A stretch of 64,000 nucleotides of DNA, from positions 103,224-167,223 of the forward strand of contig JAURFU010000001.1 of assembly GCA_030834165.1 (NCBI GenBank), read 5' to 3'. This stretch comes from Verrucomicrobiota bacterium (GTDB taxonomy: Bacteria > Verrucomicrobiota > Verrucomicrobiia > Opitutales > UBA953). Position numbers and translations under genes: made by a program. Shown here piece by piece: positions 46,101-55,970 of this stretch. Under the pieces are notes generated by a model. That model did not search any database. It was given only the letters and a program-made list of their open reading frames with translations, and was not told the origin of the DNA. The number at the start of each line of letters is the position of its first letter. Within the stretch, counting starts at the first letter, position 1.

Positions 46101-47452
46101 TCGCCGCCCTCGGCAAGCTGCTCCGCTACGAGACCGAGCGCAACCTGCTCATCACGTCGGTCCGCCTCGCCGGACAGTGGAAGCTCGTGCAGTTCGTCCC
46201 TCAGCTCGGCGACTTCGCCGGACGCGAGAAAGACGCCGAACTGCGTCGCACCGCCGTCGCCGCGCTCCGCACCATCGGTCAGCAGGCCTCCCTCAAGGCG
46301 CTCCGCAGCCTCACCGCCGCCGAACGCCCGTCCGTCGTCCGGCGCGACGCCCTGCCCGCTTTCGCCGTCCATGCTCCGGGCGAAGCGCTGAAGGCCATCC
46401 CCTCGGTCTTCGCGCAGATCAAGGACAAGCAGGCCGCCGCCGCCGCTTGGCTCGCCCTGTTCCAGCAAGCCGGCTTCGCCCAGCGCCTCGCCAAGGAATT
46501 CCCGCAAGGCCTGAGCGTCGAACACTACGCCGCGGCCCTGCAGTCCGCGCGCTCCCTCGGCCGCGGCGGCGTGCCGCTGGTCAAGGCCATCGAGCCCCTC
46601 GCGGGCGCGAAATCCGGCCCGCGTGATTACTCCGCCGAGATCAACGGACTGATCGACACCATCAAGAAAGGCGCCGACCCGGCCGACGGCGAGATCCACT
46701 ACCGCAAGAACGGCTGCGCCCTCTGCCACGCCATCGGCGGCGCGGGCGGCAAGCTCGGCCCCGACCTCAGCAGCCTCGGCGCCAGCGCCCCGCTGGACTA
46801 CATCATCGAGAGCGTGCTCAATCCCGCCGCGAAGGTGAAGGAAGGCTACCACGGCTTCTCCTTCAAGATGAAGGACGGCAGCCAGATGGTCGGCATCCCC
46901 GCCCGCGAGAACGCGACCGAACTCTTCATCCGTCCGGGCCCCGGCGTGGAGCTCCCGCTGCTCAAGGCCAACATCGTGAGCCGCGACAACATCGGCAGCA
47001 TCATGCCCGCCGGACTCGTCGACGGCCTCACGGGCGTGCCGCGCCGCAACCTCTTCGCCTTCCTCGGCGAGATCGGCAAGCCGGGTCCCTTCGACGCCAG
47101 CAAGGGCAACGTCGCCCGCCTCTGGGTCTTCGACGACCAGCCGCCCGGCGCGCTCGCCAAGTCCGCCGCCGCCACCCCGGTCTACACGCTCGTCAACGGC
47201 CAGCTGCCCAAGGAGTTCAACCCTGGCCGCCTCTACGCCACCGCGCGCCTCACCGCCGCCGCCGCCACGTCCAAGCCCCTGCTCCTCACCGGCGTCAAGG
47301 CCGCTTGGCTCGACGGCAAGGCGATCGACCTCAAGTCCGGCGCCTACGCCGCCTCGCTCCCCGCGGGCGACCACACGCTGACGGTCGAGGTCGACGGCAA
47401 GGCCCCTTACTTCAAGGCGCAGTGCGACGACGCCAGCTTCTTGGGAGACTGA
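43136..47452 (+). CDS. Giant PVC-type protein: SGNH-like, membrane-bound dehydrogenase, HEAT repeats, cytochrome c
   Basis: 1438 residues with a signal peptide (LLALCALIAFQPSTRA). Domain 1 (about 30-265) is SGNH-like, but the nucleophile block reads LLIGDVLIE with Val where Ser is expected, so it may be inactive; DNGIHLTERGY keeps the Asp/His block. Domain 2 (about 360-720) is the beta-propeller of PVC membrane-bound dehydrogenases (FKLSDGLRMTLFAENPLL ... SGRIWRIQ). HEAT-like helical repeats occupy about 760-1160. Near residue 1195 is the heme motif CALCH, followed by a cytochrome c domain with its axial Met probably in SIMPAGL. It is probably a periplasmic electron-transfer enzyme on an extracellular substrate. 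Confidence 0.87.
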   Translation: MPRLPSLLALCALIAFQPSTRAADGRKLTLEDGDRVLLIGDVLIERENNYGVLETKMRREFPGKKFAVRNLGYSGDTPLGVSRASFDPAAKGVEQLEEQLAVVKPTVAIIGYGMAASLEELTYRKNDPALNPDPARYGTEHTPARLKREVARLMELITKHSAGGKVRFVILGPIAHEDLRGSRPGLPDPAEHNALLAAYGRSLAELAAEKNVPFIRAEWKSHGIALDQGTDNGIHLTERGYRALSEGVAAQLGWQVDKAGWDKPADDAERLRASVLRKNSLFFHRSRPANYTYIFGFRKREQGKNAVEIPKFDPLIEKAEADAIAVSAGQPSSLPPEPKTPSKLTVAASLPRPDFKLSDGLRMTLFAENPLLEKPVHMNWDTSGRLWVATSNTYPQVNPEDLAAQMAGNSSQFGPSTGNDKVILLEDTDHDGVADVSRIVADRLLIPSGVAPDNFGGVFVGASTELLHLTKPDADGVLADRRIVLSGFGTEDTHHIIHTLHWGIDGRLYFHQTIYIHSHVETPWGLVRANSGVAFAYDPTTERLEVHSKGLVNAWGQQEDLAGQTFLTSGADGTGVHWAFPGATFPPSEGARRLVGSISPGSYPKFSGLELVQSPLFGADWQGNAITCDFRAHRIVRFGFNDFSTDASPKSGYVTKELPDVVRTSDVAFRPITLKMGPDGALYVADWTNPIINHGEVDFRDPRRDKISGRIWRIQPEDAKPIAWQPLLGKPVAELLARLTSPNRWDFEQARRELAKVPVAELQSALKGWAKDDVARRHAAWLLSGRTTDTAHLAELLRSQDPASLQVGLRELGKSLGARGANDISLITPFLGHANPRVRLEAHRALARIRTPESARAVLANLPKDAADNFLDFAAWTSINELARPWLEDVAAQPAKVVGHEAELDAIVKAIDPGIATPYVQRLFAGRKIDAAGTGPWIELVGKAGTADEATLLFRALMDDASLQASTRHRIAFALVEAANRNVRPAGDLAALGKLLRYETERNLLITSVRLAGQWKLVQFVPQLGDFAGREKDAELRRTAVAALRTIGQQASLKALRSLTAAERPSVVRRDALPAFAVHAPGEALKAIPSVFAQIKDKQAAAAAWLALFQQAGFAQRLAKEFPQGLSVEHYAAALQSARSLGRGGVPLVKAIEPLAGAKSGPRDYSAEINGLIDTIKKGADPADGEIHYRKNGCALCHAIGGAGGKLGPDLSSLGASAPLDYIIESVLNPAAKVKEGYHGFSFKMKDGSQMVGIPARENATELFIRPGPGVELPLLKANIVSRDNIGSIMPAGLVDGLTGVPRRNLFAFLGEIGKPGPFDASKGNVARLWVFDDQPPGALAKSAAATPVYTLVNGQLPKEFNPGRLYATARLTAAAATSKPLLLTGVKAAWLDGKAIDLKSGAYAASLPAGDHTLTVEVDGKAPYFKAQCDDASFLGD

Positions 47453-48147
47453 TGCCGCGCTTCGCGCTCAGCCTGCTCACGTTGCTCGTCGCCGGCTGCG
47501 ACGGTGCTTCCGCTCCGGCCGTCAGCCCCGAGGCCTTGCGCCAGCAGGCCGCGGTCTGCCGGGCAGAAGGTCGGCCGGACGAGGCGGCTTCCCTGCTCGC
47601 CGAGGCGGTGAGAGCGCAACCGACCGCGAACCGCGACCAGCGGACCGCCGCCGCGGACCTCCGTCGTGAGCTCGCTTCCTTGCGCGTCGCCGGCGACGAC
47701 CTCGCCGGCGCCGAGAAGCTCTATCGCGAAGCGCTCGCTCTGCTCGAGACCGCTCCGCGAGGCTCCGACGAAGCCATCATAAACCTCCGCACGCAGCTGG
47801 CCGGGCTCTGCTACCGTCAATCGCGCCTCGACGAAGCCGCCGAGTTCTACCGCTCGGTGCTCGCCTTGGAGGTCTCTACCCTGGGAGAGACCCACCCCGA
47901 CCCGCTGGGCACGATGAGCATCCTGGGCGGGCTCGAACTCAAGCGAGGCGAGTTCAACGAGGCCGAAGCTCTGTTCCGCCGCCAGCTAGCCGGCGTCCGG
48001 AAGGTGCACGGGGCCGAGAAGCGGGAGACCGCCTCGGTCCTCGACAACCTCGCCGACGTCCTCTCCCGGGCCGGCCAGAACGCCGAAGCCGCCCGCCTGC
48101 GGGATGAGGCCAAGCGGATAAGGCACAAGCTCTGCGACGAGTGCTGA
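47452..48147 (+). CDS. TPR-repeat lipoprotein
   Basis: 231 residues. The short signal ends in LLVAGC, a clean lipobox. Several tetratricopeptide-like repeats follow (LAGAEKLYREALALLETA; LDEAAEFYRSVLALEVSTLG; FNEAEALFRRQLAGVRKVHG), closely resembling the kinesin-light-chain type. It is a protein-interaction scaffold in the envelope. The start codon shares one base with the stop of the giant cytochrome gene (TGATG), so the two are translationally coupled; it may help assemble or tether that protein. Confidence 0.85.
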   Translation: MPRFALSLLTLLVAGCDGASAPAVSPEALRQQAAVCRAEGRPDEAASLLAEAVRAQPTANRDQRTAAADLRRELASLRVAGDDLAGAEKLYREALALLETAPRGSDEAIINLRTQLAGLCYRQSRLDEAAEFYRSVLALEVSTLGETHPDPLGTMSILGGLELKRGEFNEAEALFRRQLAGVRKVHGAEKRETASVLDNLADVLSRAGQNAEAARLRDEAKRIRHKLCDEC

Positions 48148-48236
48148 AAAGCGGGCTCCCCTTGCGGTGCCGACCCCCCTGGGCATAACACCGGAGGACT
48201 CCCCAGCGATGATTGGGAATTATTTACGTTTGCGCC

Positions 48237-48264
48237 CCACCCCTTGACAGCCACCCCTTGACAG
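48237..48264 (+). repeat. Tandem 14-bp repeat containing TTGACA just upstream of dnaG
   Basis: The 14-mer CCACCCCTTGACAG occurs twice in perfect tandem (48237-48250 and 48251-48264), ending two bases before the GTG start. The two TTGACA copies lack a -10 at proper spacing, so a protein-binding site or a recent duplication is as likely as a promoter. Confidence 0.8.
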
Positions 48265-48266
48265 CC

Positions 48267-50129
48267 GTGGCCCGCATTTCCCGCAGATCGATCGATGAGC
48301 TCCGCCAACGGGCTGACATCGTCGCGCTCGCCGGCGACTACACCCAGATGAAGCAGCGCGGGCGCGACTGGTGGGGCCTGAGCCCCTTCAAGTCCGAGAA
48401 GAGCCCCTCCTTCAAGGTCAACCCCGAGACGGGCCTCTGGTATTGCTTCTCGACCCAGCAAGGCGGCGACGCCTTCAAGCTGGTGATGAACCGCGAAGGC
48501 CTCGACTTCCCGGAGTCCGTCGAACGCGTCGCCAACCGCTTCGGGTTCAAGCTCGACTACGAGAGCGGCGGCGACGGCAAGAACGAGAAATCATTCCGCG
48601 GCCAGCTCCTCGAGATCCACGAGCTCGTCGCCGACTACTGGCGCCGCTGCTTCCTCGAAGACCCCGTGCACGGCGAATGGATCCGCGACTACTGGACCCG
48701 CCAGCGGAAGTTCTCGCCCGAGGTCGCCGACGACTTCGGCATCGGCTTCGCGCCCGTCGACGACTCGAAGCTCATCCCGGGCCTGCTCGCCAAGGGCTAC
48801 GCCAAGGACGCCCTCGCCCAGACGGGCCTGTTCTTCGGCGTGGACCGCGTGCCCGATCCGCTGCGCTGGCGCTGCCGTTTCCGCGGCCGGCTGATCATCC
48901 CCATCCGCGACATCCAGGGACGCGTCATCGCCTTCACCGCACGCCAGCTCGACGTCACCCCGCCGGACGACCCTTCCCGCGAGGCGAAATACGTCAACTC
49001 GCCCGAGACCGAGCTCTTCAAGAAGTCGCGCACGGTCTTCAACCTCGACCGCGCCCGCATGACCCGCAAGGACGCGGAGCCTTTCGTGCTCGTCGAAGGC
49101 CAGCTCGACGCCATCCGCTGCCATTCCGCCGGCATCCCCGGGGCGATCGCCGCCCAAGGCACGGCGGTCACCGAGGAACATCTCCAGCAGCTGCGTCGCT
49201 TCAGCCAACGCCTGCTCGTCTTCCTCGACTCCGACGCCGCCGGCCAGAAGGCCGCGCTGCGCCTGCTGCCCATCGGCCTGCGCGAAGGCCTGGACATCCG
49301 CTTCCTCTCCCTGCCCGGCGGCAAGGATCCGGACGAATACTTCTCGACCCAGTCCGCCGCCGGCTGGGCCGGACTCGTCGCCGGCGCCCGCAGCGCGATG
49401 CAGTTCTGCGTCCAGTCCCTGGTGCCCGAAGGTTCGGTGAACCTCCCCCTGACCAGCCGCCTCAGCCTGCTGGAAGCCCTCTTCCCCATCGTCGAGCAGG
49501 CCGGAGCGGAGGAAGTCGTCCGCGAAGCCCTCAACGAAGCCGCCCGCCACGCCGGCATCGGCATCCGTGAGATGCACATGGCCTACGAGCGCCACCGCGC
49601 CCAGTCCCAGGCCCAACGTCCCGCCGCCCAGCTCGGCGCCCCCGACGAAGCGCCCGTCCCGGTTGTCAAGGGGGGGGGCTTGACAACTCCGGAGGAGGAT
49701 TTGATACTGTTCCTCCTGCGGCATGATTCCTACTTCGTTCCCATCGCCCAGTCGCTCCCGCTCGAGTGGATCGACCAGTCCGGCCGGGGCGGCCGGCTCC
49801 TGATGGCCCTGCTCAACGAAGCCGCCCACGGCCATTTCGCCGGCCTCCGCGAGGCCGTCAACGCCCTCGACGACGAGCTGCGCACCGAAGCCGCCCGCCT
49901 TTCCGCCGAGAGCTACGCCGGCCGCGACGACGAGAAGGACATCCTGCCTCGCGCCAACACGATCCTCAAGTCCTTCCACGCCCGCCACGTGCAGGCCCTG
50001 ATGCGCGGCCTCGACGCGCGCATCGCCGCCACCCCTCGCGACGACGTCGCCACCCTCAACAAGCTCCAGTCGGAGAAGATCGCCCTGCGCAGATCGCATG
50101 CGGCCCCGCCCATGCTCACCGCCGCCTGA
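48267..50129 (+). CDS. dnaG: DNA primase with degenerate zinc ribbon
   Basis: 620 residues from GTG 48267; a TTG at 48213 is possible but adds unrelated sequence. The CHC2 domain is present, but its zinc ligands are mostly lost: the usual CPFH is SPFK and the usual CxxC pair is CFST, leaving one Cys. The TOPRIM core is intact, with [10 protein letters not shown] (Glu) and [11 protein letters not shown] (Asp-Asp). The C-terminal helicase-interaction region follows. It synthesises RNA primers at the replication fork. An internal G9 tract in a hairpin and a promoter-like element lie at 49662-49708. rpoD follows 10 bp downstream, as in the macromolecular synthesis operon, but rpsU is missing here. 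Confidence 0.93.
   Translation: MARISRRSIDELRQRADIVALAGDYTQMKQRGRDWWGLSPFKSEKSPSFKVNPETGLWYCFSTQQGGDAFKLVMNREGLDFPESVERVANRFGFKLDYESGGDGKNEKSFRGQLLEIHELVADYWRRCFLEDPVHGEWIRDYWTRQRKFSPEVADDFGIGFAPVDDSKLIPGLLAKGYAKDALAQTGLFFGVDRVPDPLRWRCRFRGRLIIPIRDIQGRVIAFTARQLDVTPPDDPSREAKYVNSPETELFKKSRTVFNLDRARMTRKDAEPFVLVEGQLDAIRCHSAGIPGAIAAQGTAVTEEHLQQLRRFSQRLLVFLDSDAAGQKAALRLLPIGLREGLDIRFLSLPGGKDPDEYFSTQSAAGWAGLVAGARSAMQFCVQSLVPEGSVNLPLTSRLSLLEALFPIVEQAGAEEVVREALNEAARHAGIGIREMHMAYERHRAQSQAQRPAAQLGAPDEAPVPVVKGGGLTTPEEDLILFLLRHDSYFVPIAQSLPLEWIDQSGRGGRLLMALLNEAAHGHFAGLREAVNALDDELRTEAARLSAESYAGRDDEKDILPRANTILKSFHARHVQALMRGLDARIAATPRDDVATLNKLQSEKIALRRSHAAPPMLTAA
49662..49687. repeat. Perfect 9-bp inverted repeat with a G-tract loop inside dnaG
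   Basis: GTTGTCAAG (49662-49670) and CTTGACAAC (49679-49687) flank eight G's, making a run of nine G's with the last stem base. It is in frame (VVKGGGLTT). The right arm contains the TTGACA of the putative rpoD promoter. Confidence 0.8.
49680..49708 (+). promoter_or_regulatory. Putative sigma70-type promoter inside dnaG, driving rpoD
   Basis: TTGACA (49680-49685) is followed after exactly 17 bp by GATACT (49703-49708), which matches four of six -10 positions. It lies within the dnaG coding sequence, about 430 bp before the rpoD start. Internal promoters for rpoD in dnaG are known from other bacteria. Confidence 0.5.
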
Positions 50130-50139
50130 ATTTCCCAAG

Positions 50140-52217
<2,078 letters not shown>

Positions 52218-52221
<4 letters not shown>

Positions 52222-52601
52222 ACCGCCTCGGCCCAGTCTGTCTGCTGCTCGCGCTGCTGACGGGCTGCGCCGTGTTCAAGCCGAAGAAGCCCGCCGAGGA
52301 GCCGAATCCTTTCGCGCTCCCCGCCGGCGCTCCGCGCAACGCCCGCGTGGGCTACGTGCAGGGCTACCCGCTCCGCAGCGCCTCCGTGCCGATCCTGCTC
52401 ATCCCGGGCACGATCGTGCGCGAGGGCCTGCAGGCGATCTCACGGGACCCTCAGCTCAACGCCTCCGCGGTCCTGGAGATCACCTCCGTCCGCGGCCGTC
52501 TGGCCGTGGCCCGCATCGTGCGCGGTCAGCCCCAGCCGAAGGACGAAGTCGTGCTGCCCGACCCGGAGCTCAGCGAAGAGGCCCGTTCGCTGGCCCCCTG
52601 A
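52218..52601 (+). CDS. Small lipoprotein of unknown function downstream of rpoD
   Basis: 127 residues from a GTG that overlaps the rpoD stop (GTGA). The signal ends at the lipobox LLTGC, so it is a predicted lipoprotein. After a Lys/Pro-rich linker comes a compact domain with [21 protein letters not shown] and [20 protein letters not shown], a beta-rich pattern without a recognised family. Coupling with rpoD and a position before ychF suggest a constitutively expressed envelope protein; its role is unknown. Confidence 0.72.
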
Positions 52602-52648
52602 CGGCGGCTCTTGACCTTCGCGGGGCGGATGCCCACGTTGCCTCTTCC

Positions 52649-53758
52649 ATGGCAAAGACCCAGGCAGGCATCGTCGGACTCCCCAACGTGGGCAAGTCGA
52701 CCCTCTTCAACGCGCTGACCCGCTCGCGCAAGGCCGAGGCGGCGAACTACCCGTTCTGCACGATCGAGCCCAACGTCGGCGTCGTCCTCGTGCCCGACGA
52801 ACGCATGCAGAAGCTGCAGCAGATCGCCGGCACCAAGGTCGTCATCCCGGCCACGATCGACATCGTCGACATCGCAGGCCTCGTCGCCGGCGCCTCCAAG
52901 GGCGAAGGCAAGGGCAACGACTTCCTTTCGAACATCCGCGAGTGCGACGCGATCGTCCACGTGGTCCGTTGCTTCGACAACGATGACATCGTCCACAGCA
53001 TGGGCAAGGTCGACCCGGTCCGCGACATCGGCGTGATCGAGACCGAACTCATCCTCGCCGACATCCAGTCGGCCGAGCAGCAGCTCGACCGCAACCAGAA
53101 GAAGGTCCGCAGCCAGGACAAGGACGCCATCGCCAACGTCGAGCTGCTCACCCGCCTGGTGAAGCACCTCAACGAGAACCAGCCGGCGTCCGCCCTCGAG
53201 GTCAGCGACGACGAGCGCGCCCGCCTGAAGTCCTACAACCTGCTCTCGTCCAAGAAGGTGCTCTTCGCCTGCAACGTCGCCGAGGGCGACCTGGCCGACC
53301 CTTCCAAGAACCCGCACGTCGCCGCCGTCGCCGCCGTCATCGGCCAGCGCCACGGCTGCGAACACGTCGTGATCTGCGCCCAGGTCGAAGCCGAGCTCTG
53401 CGACCTTTCCCCGGCCGAAGCCGCCGAGTTCCTCCAGTCGCTCGGCGTCACCGACTCCGGCGTGTCTTCGCTCATCCGCGGCGCCTACCACCTGCTCGGC
53501 CTGGCGACCTACTTCACCGCCGGCGAAAAGGAGGTCCGCGCCTGGACCTTCCGCCACGGCATGACCGCCCCGCAGTGCGCCGGCGTGATCCATACCGACT
53601 TCGAGAAGGGCTTCGTGAAGGCCGAAGTGGTCTCCTACGAAGACCTCGCCAAATATGGTTCCGTCGCCGCGGCCCGCGACGCCGGCCGCTACCGCCTCGA
53701 AGGCAAGTCCTACCTGTTCAAGGACGGCGACGTGGCCCTGTTCCGCTTCACGGACTGA
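52649..53758 (+). CDS. ychF: Redox-regulated ribosome-associated ATPase YchF
   Basis: 369 residues. The P-loop GLPNVGKST is at about residues 10-18, with DIVDIAGLVAGASKGEGKGN as switch II/G3. A coiled-coil insert (VIETELILADIQSAEQQLDR) and the C-terminal TGS domain (GEKEVRAWTFRHGMTAPQCA; KAEVVSYEDL) are in the usual order and length. The Obg-related family binds ATP better than GTP and associates with ribosomes. It is the last gene before a rho-independent terminator. Confidence 0.95.
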   Translation: MAKTQAGIVGLPNVGKSTLFNALTRSRKAEAANYPFCTIEPNVGVVLVPDERMQKLQQIAGTKVVIPATIDIVDIAGLVAGASKGEGKGNDFLSNIRECDAIVHVVRCFDNDDIVHSMGKVDPVRDIGVIETELILADIQSAEQQLDRNQKKVRSQDKDAIANVELLTRLVKHLNENQPASALEVSDDERARLKSYNLLSSKKVLFACNVAEGDLADPSKNPHVAAVAAVIGQRHGCEHVVICAQVEAELCDLSPAEAAEFLQSLGVTDSGVSSLIRGAYHLLGLATYFTAGEKEVRAWTFRHGMTAPQCAGVIHTDFEKGFVKAEVVSYEDLAKYGSVAAARDAGRYRLEGKSYLFKDGDVALFRFTD

Positions 53759-53781
53759 GCAGCGCCCTAATAACCCCACGA

Positions 53782-53810
53782 AAAGGACGCTAAATGCGTC
53801 CTTTCTTTTT
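53782..53810 (+). terminator. Rho-independent terminator after ychF
   Basis: AAAGGACGC (53782-53790) and GCGTCCTTT (53796-53804) form a perfect 9-bp stem with a TAAAT loop, followed by CTTTTT. It closes the dnaG-rpoD-ychF block. Confidence 0.9.
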
Positions 53811-53861
53811 GCCTTGGCCGGATAGCCCGCAACCATGGGAGCCCTTCCCTGTCTCACCCCT

Positions 53862-55328
53862 ATGCTGCGCCGTCTCTCCCTCCTGATCCCGCTCCTCGTC
53901 GCCGCGCTCGCCGGCGCCGCCGAGACCCGTCCCAACATCGTACTGGTGATCGGCGAAGACATGGGGCCGGACACCGGCGCCTACGGATGCAAGGACGCCA
54001 TCACGCCCAACATGGACCGGCTGGCCAAGGAAGGCGCCCTTTTCACCCGCGCCTTCACCCATGCCGGCGTCTGCGCCCCCACCCGGAGCGGGATGGTGAC
54101 CGGCCAATACCCCCTCAAGTACGGCGCCCAGAACATGCGCTCCGTCGTCATCAACCCGCCCGCCCCCTTCACCGAACGGCTCCGCGCCGCCGGGTATCAC
54201 GTGATGTGGCCGGGCAAGACGGACTTCCAGGGCGTCTCCGAAAAGAACCTGGCCGACGACCGGAAGCTCTGGGTCAACTATTCGAAGCAGCCGGCCGGCC
54301 CGCTCACGGCCAAGCCTAAGGAGCCGTTCTTCGCTTACTTCAATGATACCGTCAGCCACGAGAGCCAGGTGCGCGCCGACGACGCGGCCCACGCCAAGAA
54401 CACCGTCGCGCTGAAACCTTCCGACCGCCGCGATCCGGCGAAGGTCGAACTGCCGCCCTTCTATCCCGACACCCCGGCCGTCCGTCGCGAGGTCGCCCAC
54501 TACCATGAGCTCGTCACGGCGGTCGACTACTCGCTCGGCCGCGTGCTCGACTGGCTCAAGGCCCACGACCTCGAGAAGAACACGATCGTGATCCTCACCG
54601 GCGACCACGGACGCGGCATGCCGCGCTACAAGCGCTCGGTGAAGGACACCGGCACCCGCGTGCCGCTCATCGTCCGCTGGCCCGGCCAGATCGCCCCGGG
54701 CACGGTCCGTGAGGATTTCGCCAGCTGGATCGACTTCGCCCCGACCGCGCTGACGCTCGCCGGCGCGCCGGTTCCCGCCGAATACGACGGACACTGCTTC
54801 CTCCCGACCGCCGCCAATCCGCCGAAATACGTCCACTCGTTCCGTGACTTCATGGACGAGAGCTTCGACAAGGTGCGCTCGGTCCGCGACGCCCGCTTCC
54901 GCTACGTCCGCAACCAGGCTCCCGGGGTCGACGAAGCGGGCAAGGTGGCCTACCAGGAGGTCGGCCAGACGATGCAGGAGCTGCGACGCGTCCAGGCCGA
55001 GGGCAAGCTGACCCCGCTCCAAGCCCTCTACTTCGATCCCAACCGGCCGGCCGAAGAACTCTTCGACACCCAGAACGACCCCTGGGAAGTCAACAACCTC
55101 GCGGCCGACCCCGCCCACGCCGCCAAGCTCGCCGAACTCCGCGCCGAGTGCGACGCCTGGCTCCGACGCTGCGGACCTCTCGCCGACCTGCACGCCGACG
55201 AACTCGTGAAGCGCGGCGTCATCAAGCCGCGCGACGAAAAATACGCCGAACGGCTCAAGACCGGCTCGACCGCCGGCGACGCGGCCGTCGCGGCGAAGAA
55301 AAAAGGCAAGAAAGCCGCCAACAAATAA
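53862..55328 (+). CDS. Secreted S1-family sulfatase (CAPTR), N-sulfoglucosamine sulfohydrolase-like
   Basis: 488 residues from MLRRLSLL with a signal peptide (LLIPLLVAALAGAAE). NIVLVIGEDMGPDTGAYGC gives the metal site, with Glu-Asp-Met where many relatives have Asp-Asp. VCAPTRSGMVTGQYP contains the formylglycine motif C-A-P-T-R. GRGMPRYKRSVKDTGTRVPL follows the heparan N-sulfatase-like (S1_8) branch. The C-terminus is basic (AAKKKGKKAANK). It could desulfate an N- or O-sulfated glycan outside the cell. An upstream ATG at 53835 adds nine residues before the signal. It is followed by the lipoprotein and ResB-CcsA genes. Confidence 0.9.
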   Translation: MLRRLSLLIPLLVAALAGAAETRPNIVLVIGEDMGPDTGAYGCKDAITPNMDRLAKEGALFTRAFTHAGVCAPTRSGMVTGQYPLKYGAQNMRSVVINPPAPFTERLRAAGYHVMWPGKTDFQGVSEKNLADDRKLWVNYSKQPAGPLTAKPKEPFFAYFNDTVSHESQVRADDAAHAKNTVALKPSDRRDPAKVELPPFYPDTPAVRREVAHYHELVTAVDYSLGRVLDWLKAHDLEKNTIVILTGDHGRGMPRYKRSVKDTGTRVPLIVRWPGQIAPGTVREDFASWIDFAPTALTLAGAPVPAEYDGHCFLPTAANPPKYVHSFRDFMDESFDKVRSVRDARFRYVRNQAPGVDEAGKVAYQEVGQTMQELRRVQAEGKLTPLQALYFDPNRPAEELFDTQNDPWEVNNLAADPAHAAKLAELRAECDAWLRRCGPLADLHADELVKRGVIKPRDEKYAERLKTGSTAGDAAVAAKKKGKKAANK

Positions 55329-55346
55329 TCTTTCTTCACCCTCCTC

Positions 55347-55970
55347 ATGCGCCCCCTCCTCATCCTCTCCGCTTCGTTGCTCGCCTTCGGCTGCAAGCCT
55401 GCCCCGCAGGTCGCCCGTTATGAAGTGAAGTCCGACGCCGCTCCGGCCCCCGCCGCCCCGGCCGCGCCCGTCGCCGCGCAGCCCGCCCCGTCGCCGGCCG
55501 TCGCCGCCCCGATGGTCGCCCCCGCCTCGATGAAGGCCGAAGCCGCCTCCTTCGACGCCCCCAAGTGGGGCAAGCTCCCGACTGGCTGGTCCGTCGGACC
55601 GGAGAACGCGATGCGCAAGGCCACCTGGATCGTCGCCGGCCCGGACGGCACCAAGGCCGAGGTCGCAGTCACGGTCTTCCCCGGCAGCGTCGGAGGCCTC
55701 ACGGCCAACGTGAACCGCTGGCGCGGCCAGATCGGACTCGCGCCCGCGAGCGGCGATGAGATCGCCGCCTCCGCCAAGCCCGCCAAGGTGGGCGGCCTCG
55801 AGAGCCAGCGTTTCGTCATGGTCTCGACCGACGGCAAGAAGGGCCTCGACGCGGTGATGACCCCGCACAAGGGAGCCACCTGGTTCTTCAAGATGAGCGG
55901 TGACGCCGCCGCCGTCGCCGCCCACGGCGCAGCCCTGGTCGCCTTCCTCGCCGAATCCCAGCTTCCGTGA
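55347..55970 (+). CDS. Lipoprotein-like exported protein upstream of resB-ccsA
   Basis: 207 residues. The hydrophobic N-terminus ends in LAFGC, an imperfect lipobox, so lipidation is likely but not certain. An Ala/Pro-rich linker (about 30-65) leads to a compact globular domain of about 140 residues with GKLPTGWSVGPENAMRKATW, TVFPGSVGGLTANVNRWRGQ and GLESQRFVMVSTDG. No family is recognised with confidence. The stop overlaps the GTG start of the ResB-CcsA gene (GTGA), which suggests a role in cytochrome c assembly or redox handling; this is inferred from position only. Confidence 0.7.
   Translation: MRPLLILSASLLAFGCKPAPQVARYEVKSDAAPAPAAPAAPVAAQPAPSPAVAAPMVAPASMKAEAASFDAPKWGKLPTGWSVGPENAMRKATWIVAGPDGTKAEVAVTVFPGSVGGLTANVNRWRGQIGLAPASGDEIAASAKPAKVGGLESQRFVMVSTDGKKGLDAVMTPHKGATWFFKMSGDAAAVAAHGAALVAFLAESQLP

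Noticed and set aside
43085..47374. Open frame of 1429 codons antisense to the giant cytochrome gene
   Set aside because: It is a shadow frame of high-GC coding sequence, with composition dominated by Gly/Ala/Val/Arg/Glu and no recognisable motif. The + strand frame has clear domains and a CALCH heme motif.
48237..48264. Tandem TTGACA repeats read as a dnaG promoter
   Set aside because: With 16-18 bp spacing no -10-like hexamer follows either copy, and the start codon lies too near. Kept as a repeat only.
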